In this document: positions 62,501 to 64,000 of the stretch, one piece after another
How positions within the stretch are numbered: the stretch's first letter is position 1
How the letters are laid out: every line of letters begins with the position of its first letter
Source of the DNA: Lepidurus packardi
Taxonomy: Eukaryota > Arthropoda > Branchiopoda > Notostraca > Triopsidae
DNA: 64,000 nt
Reading direction: 5' to 3'
Assembly (NCBI GenBank): GCA_023053545.1
Contig: JAKZAN010000001.1
Coordinates: 3,864,565-3,928,564 of the forward strand
Made by a program: the position numbers and the translations under genes
Notes under the pieces: generated by a model
What the model saw: the letters and a program-made list of their open reading frames with translations, nothing else
What the model was told of the DNA's origin: nothing
Database searches by the model: none

Positions 62501-64000
62501 ATCTTCGTACATTCAAGTATGACGCAAGCATTGATGGAAGATCGCTTAGCAGCAGCTTTCACAGTCATAGCTCATTCAGGGTAAGAATAAAGAAAGGATT
62601 GTCGTAGTGCATTGTATTAAGTTGAACAACGATCTTACTGAATGAAGTTTAAGTGAGAGAATGGATTGGGTGCTGTAATTAGTCGTTCTTTGTTATTGTG
62701 AAGTTTTTTAAACATTCATTTTTATAGGGATTTGTCAACGCCTTGCGCGGAATTTGCGGTCCCCGCGCTTTGTTACGCAGCGTTTCCATTATGTGATGAT
62801 CAGAGTTTGAAGCCCACACCTAGAAGACTATGTAGAGATGAATGTGAAGTCTTAGAAACGGATTTATGTCGTTTGGAGTTTGCCATTGCGAAAAGACACC
62901 CTTTGATTGGGGACCAAGTCATGCTGCCCGCATGTGAAGAACTGCCCCCTGTCGGATCGCGGGAAAGTGACACGTGTTTCCGGATTGGCGTCCCCCAAGT
63001 CAGTCAAGTCATTGAAGGTAAACAACTTACTTTATTTCCACAGTCTTGTCGAATTTTCTTGTTTAAAGTTTTCAACAGTTTTAAGTTATTGCAATCGGGA
63101 CGAATTTCCTCAATCCAAACCATTAGTTTTCAATTGTATAAAGATTCAGCCCTCTAGAGACTATAAGCCCTCTAGCGACCTCTTGTACTAAACAGTTGGC
63201 ATAGGAGTCCGAAAAGGAACAGAAAATATTCTGAAGAAATTAATTTAAGTATATTTGAGTGCTAGGTTGCTTGAAAGACAGCTGTTCTTTAAGAGGCTGT
63301 CTCAACGATAAATAATGTCAAACAGTAGGGTTACCTAGCTTTGTGACAACACAGACGGTATCAGTGTCTATGGTACGCCCCTGGTCCAAACAGTATACAA
63401 AGCTCCCGAGAGCTTTGTATACTGTTTGGAATACTGTTTGGTATACTGTTTTGGCATAAACTGTAACCCTGGTAACGAGAGAAGAGCTCGTAAGCCATGC
63501 TAAGACATGCCTGTGACGTCACAGCCCGAAGCTTGTATGCCAAGAACTAGTCAAGAACCTGTCACAAAAATCCTAAACAAAATTCCCGGTTTTTAGAACA
63601 GTATATAGTACACAATTCATGAAAAGGCTTCAAATTCTCAACATAGGCTTTCGGCCATTTATAGACAGTTTTATGAAAACTATAAGAATCGAAAAACCAT
63701 TTTACCTACTGTGTGTCAGGATAACCTACTCAATAAGTCACTCTACTTCATTTTTTTTTTTTTAGAATTCTCAAACTCGACCTCCTGCCGAACTTTTACT
63801 TTTAAGCTTAAGGAAAATACAGATCAAAGGTCGAATGTCCAAGACTGAAGCTGAGAATTTTCATTAAATGTTGTATTTCTTTTTTCTTTTTCTCACTCTC
63901 TCTCTCTCTCTCTCTCTCTCTACAGAGCACAGTTGCTATACGGGAACAGGCCAAGATTACCGTGGCATCCAACGCCGTACCATATCGGGCGCCGAATGCC
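44414..64000 (+). CDS. Ror: Ror-family receptor tyrosine kinase, 5' part (8 exons, 458 codons; continues beyond the window)
   Basis: Join of 44414-44513, 56704-56830, 57221-57270, 59318-59626, 59957-60029, 62230-62580, 62728-63017 and 63926-64000. All junctions are GT-AG and the phases agree (1, 2, 1, 1, 2, 2, 1). The encoded order is a signal peptide (1-21), an acidic Tyr-rich segment (50-63), an Ig domain (about 94-192), a long linker (192-292), a Frizzled cysteine-rich domain (293-420) and a Kringle start (437 on). Ig, Frizzled and Kringle in this order are diagnostic of Ror, a Wnt-binding receptor of the plasma membrane (Wnt5a-type signalling in vertebrates). Drosophila Ror lacks the Ig domain, so this gene keeps the ancestral form. 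The transmembrane and kinase parts are not in view. An extra small exon inside the 12.2-kb first intron cannot be excluded. Confidence 0.93.
45380..45414. repeat. Poly-C run of 35 bases
   Basis: An uninterrupted run of C follows a CCCT-rich lead. It is the longest of the G/C homopolymers in the window and is on the opposite strand to most of the others. Confidence 0.95.
49244..49350 (-). repeat. Dispersed repeat family R1, copy D (reversed)
   Basis: Read on the minus strand it contains AAGCATGAGAGTAAACAGTA, AGTAACAAGC and CATGACGTCACGCTCCAAGC. These are in the same order as in copies A to C. Confidence 0.6.
54392..54535 (+). repeat. Dispersed repeat family R2, copy 2
   Basis: This is a close match to 28935-29060 over the GTATGGGTGTATATGAACGC core and the ACTCAATTTGCATG end. 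It also contains a CTCF-like word, CCGCCAGGTGGCGT, at 54422-54435. Confidence 0.7.
54422..54435 (+). promoter_or_regulatory. CTCF-like motif
   Basis: CCGCCAGGTGGCGT matches the CTCF core apart from the third position. It sits inside repeat R2, in Ror intron 1. Confidence 0.25.
56704..56830 (+). CDS. Ror: Ror exon 2: acidic Tyr-rich segment
   Basis: The acceptor TTCTCTTTAG and donor GTAAAT flank a fully open 127-base exon covering residues 34-75. It encodes a cluster with four Tyr among Asp and Glu (DEYDYDAYEYD, 51-61), followed by a Ser/Thr-rich stretch with a glycosylation site NDT (69-71). This part has no known domain. Confidence 0.85.
57221..57270 (+). CDS. Ror: Ror exon 3: Pro/Thr-rich spacer
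   Basis: This 50-base exon has acceptor GATTTTTAG and donor GTAAAA. It encodes RTGTPPPSLETTLPPEK, a flexible and probably O-glycosylated spacer before the Ig domain. It connects phase 2 to phase 1, as required. Confidence 0.8.
57271..59317. other. Ror intron 3
   Basis: It contains the 85-bp tandem duplication at about 57453-57617, pyrimidine-rich CT repeats near 58725-58750, and no coding sequence I can support. Confidence 0.7.
57453..57617. repeat. Tandem duplication, 85-bp period, with T and G runs
   Basis: ATACAAAAAGAAGGTTATAT, then ACTATTACGGCGTATTTTCT, then a T run, a G run and TACGTAT, occurs twice. The first copy has a G11 run and the second a G8 run, each followed by A and more G. 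Confidence 0.9.
59318..59626 (+). CDS. Ror: Ror exon 4: immunoglobulin domain
   Basis: The acceptor GTTGAATAG and consensus donor GTAAGT enclose 309 bases encoding a single C2/I-type Ig domain. Cys116 and Cys173 would form the disulfide, Trp129 is the core Trp (KWYKNEAPL), and DTHDTGYYKCEASNG is the classic F-strand motif. NVT at 103-105 is a potential glycosylation site. GSRLRI...LDT.DTGY.. closely follows vertebrate ROR Ig domains. Confidence 0.95.
59957..60029 (+). CDS. Ror: Ror exon 5: linker
   Basis: This 73-base exon lies between acceptor ACTTTTTAG and donor GTACGT. It encodes GNAQQGPSGPNFQSPAFPSF followed by PNIG, a Pro/Gly/Phe-rich disordered stretch. Phases on both sides agree with the neighbouring exons. 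Confidence 0.85.
60030..62229. other. Ror intron 5
   Basis: This 2.2-kb intron shows no supportable gene. It contains AG-rich stretches around 60410-60460 and 60815-60840, and AT-rich DNA at 61200-61400. Confidence 0.7.
62230..62580 (+). CDS. Ror: Ror exon 6: PKxF-repeat linker, acidic run, first half of Frizzled domain
   Basis: Residues 220-336 are encoded. Residues 225-252 carry imperfect repeats on the pattern P-K-[DEQ]-F-x, for example LPKDFVPKEFNPKQFMPKDF. An acidic run follows at 256-266 (EEGDNDEEDEE). The Frizzled domain begins at GFCQVYRGATCSKF (Cys294, Cys302) and includes the NRT glycosylation site at 308-310. FCQ.YRG..C..FI.NRT is strongly Ror-like. Confidence 0.93.
62728..63017 (+). 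CDS. Ror: Ror exon 7: second half of Frizzled domain
   Basis: Residues 337-433 are encoded. They complete the ten conserved cysteines of the domain: 294, 302, 343, 352, 359, 372, 376, 384, 406 and 420. The motif CAEFAVPALCYAAFPLCD followed by RRLCRDECEVLE is typical of Ror. All expected cysteines are present, so the Wnt-binding module is intact. Confidence 0.95.
63386..63429. repeat. Perfect 20-bp hairpin with 4-base loop
   Basis: CCAAACAGTATACAAAGCTC, loop CCGA, then the exact reverse complement. Further partial copies of ATACTGTTTGG follow directly. It lies just before repeat R1 copy C and may belong to it. Confidence 0.9.
63456..63590 (+). repeat. Dispersed repeat family R1, copy C
   Basis: Copy C contains AAACTGTAACCCTGGTAAC, GTAAGCCATGCTAAGACATG and GTGACGTCAC, then CAAGAACCTGTCACAA. 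The word order is the same as in copies A, B and D. Confidence 0.65.
63896..63921. repeat. CT microsatellite
   Basis: About 13 CT units run up to TACAG, the acceptor of Ror exon 8. The repeat therefore serves as the polypyrimidine tract. Confidence 0.95.
63926..64000 (+). CDS. Ror: Ror exon 8 (partial): start of Kringle domain
   Basis: The exon encodes EHSCYTGTGQDYRGIQRRTI followed by SGAEC, the start of a Kringle (C-Y-x-G-x-G-x-x-Y-R-G ... T-x-S-G-x-x-C). It is cut by the end of the window, so the remaining Kringle cysteines are not visible. Confidence 0.93.

Larger units (their letters stand above)
63018..63925. other. Ror intron 7
   Basis: It holds a perfect 20-bp hairpin at 63386-63429, repeat R1 copy C (63456-63590), and a CT microsatellite (63896-63921) that forms the polypyrimidine tract of the next acceptor. 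Confidence 0.8.

Overview
This window is nuclear DNA of an invertebrate animal, most likely an arthropod. It is AT-rich and gene-poor. Coding sequence is split by GT-AG introns, and there are many simple repeats, poly-G tracts and short dispersed repeats. There are no operons, ribosome binding sites, tRNA or rRNA genes, or CRISPR arrays that I can see. Most short reading frames here have no domain, splice-site or composition support and are left out.

Layout. Positions 1-16.7 kb hold no gene I can support. From about 16.1 to 17.1 kb the DNA becomes richer in G+C and carries a TATA box. It leads to an uninterrupted 974-codon gene at 18079-21003 (+). This protein has an N-terminal coiled coil, long Ser/Pro-rich stretches, an RRM-like fold resembling retroelement gag/ORF1 proteins, and a Cys-containing C-terminal tail. 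From 21 to 28.5 kb there are only repeats. Two exon-like segments at 28571-28672 and 36416-36645 (+) share a compatible splice phase. The second ends in a stop codon followed by AATAAA, so they may be the 3' end of an unrecognised gene. Between them, at 33427-34493, lies a striking foldback element with two 442-bp inverted arms and TTAA ends.

The clearest gene is the 5' part of a Ror-family receptor tyrosine kinase (+), running from 44414 past the end of the window. Eight exons join in consistent phase: signal peptide, a Tyr/Asp/Glu-rich segment, one immunoglobulin domain, an unusually long linker, a complete ten-cysteine Frizzled domain, and the start of a Kringle domain. The rest of the Kringle, the membrane segment and the kinase domain must lie beyond 64000. 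The first intron is about 12.2 kb.

No functional link between these genes can be read from the sequence. The main novelty candidates are the gag-like single-exon protein, the TTAA foldback element, and the lineage-specific insertions in the Ror ectodomain. All calls come from reading the sequence by eye; no alignment or search was run.
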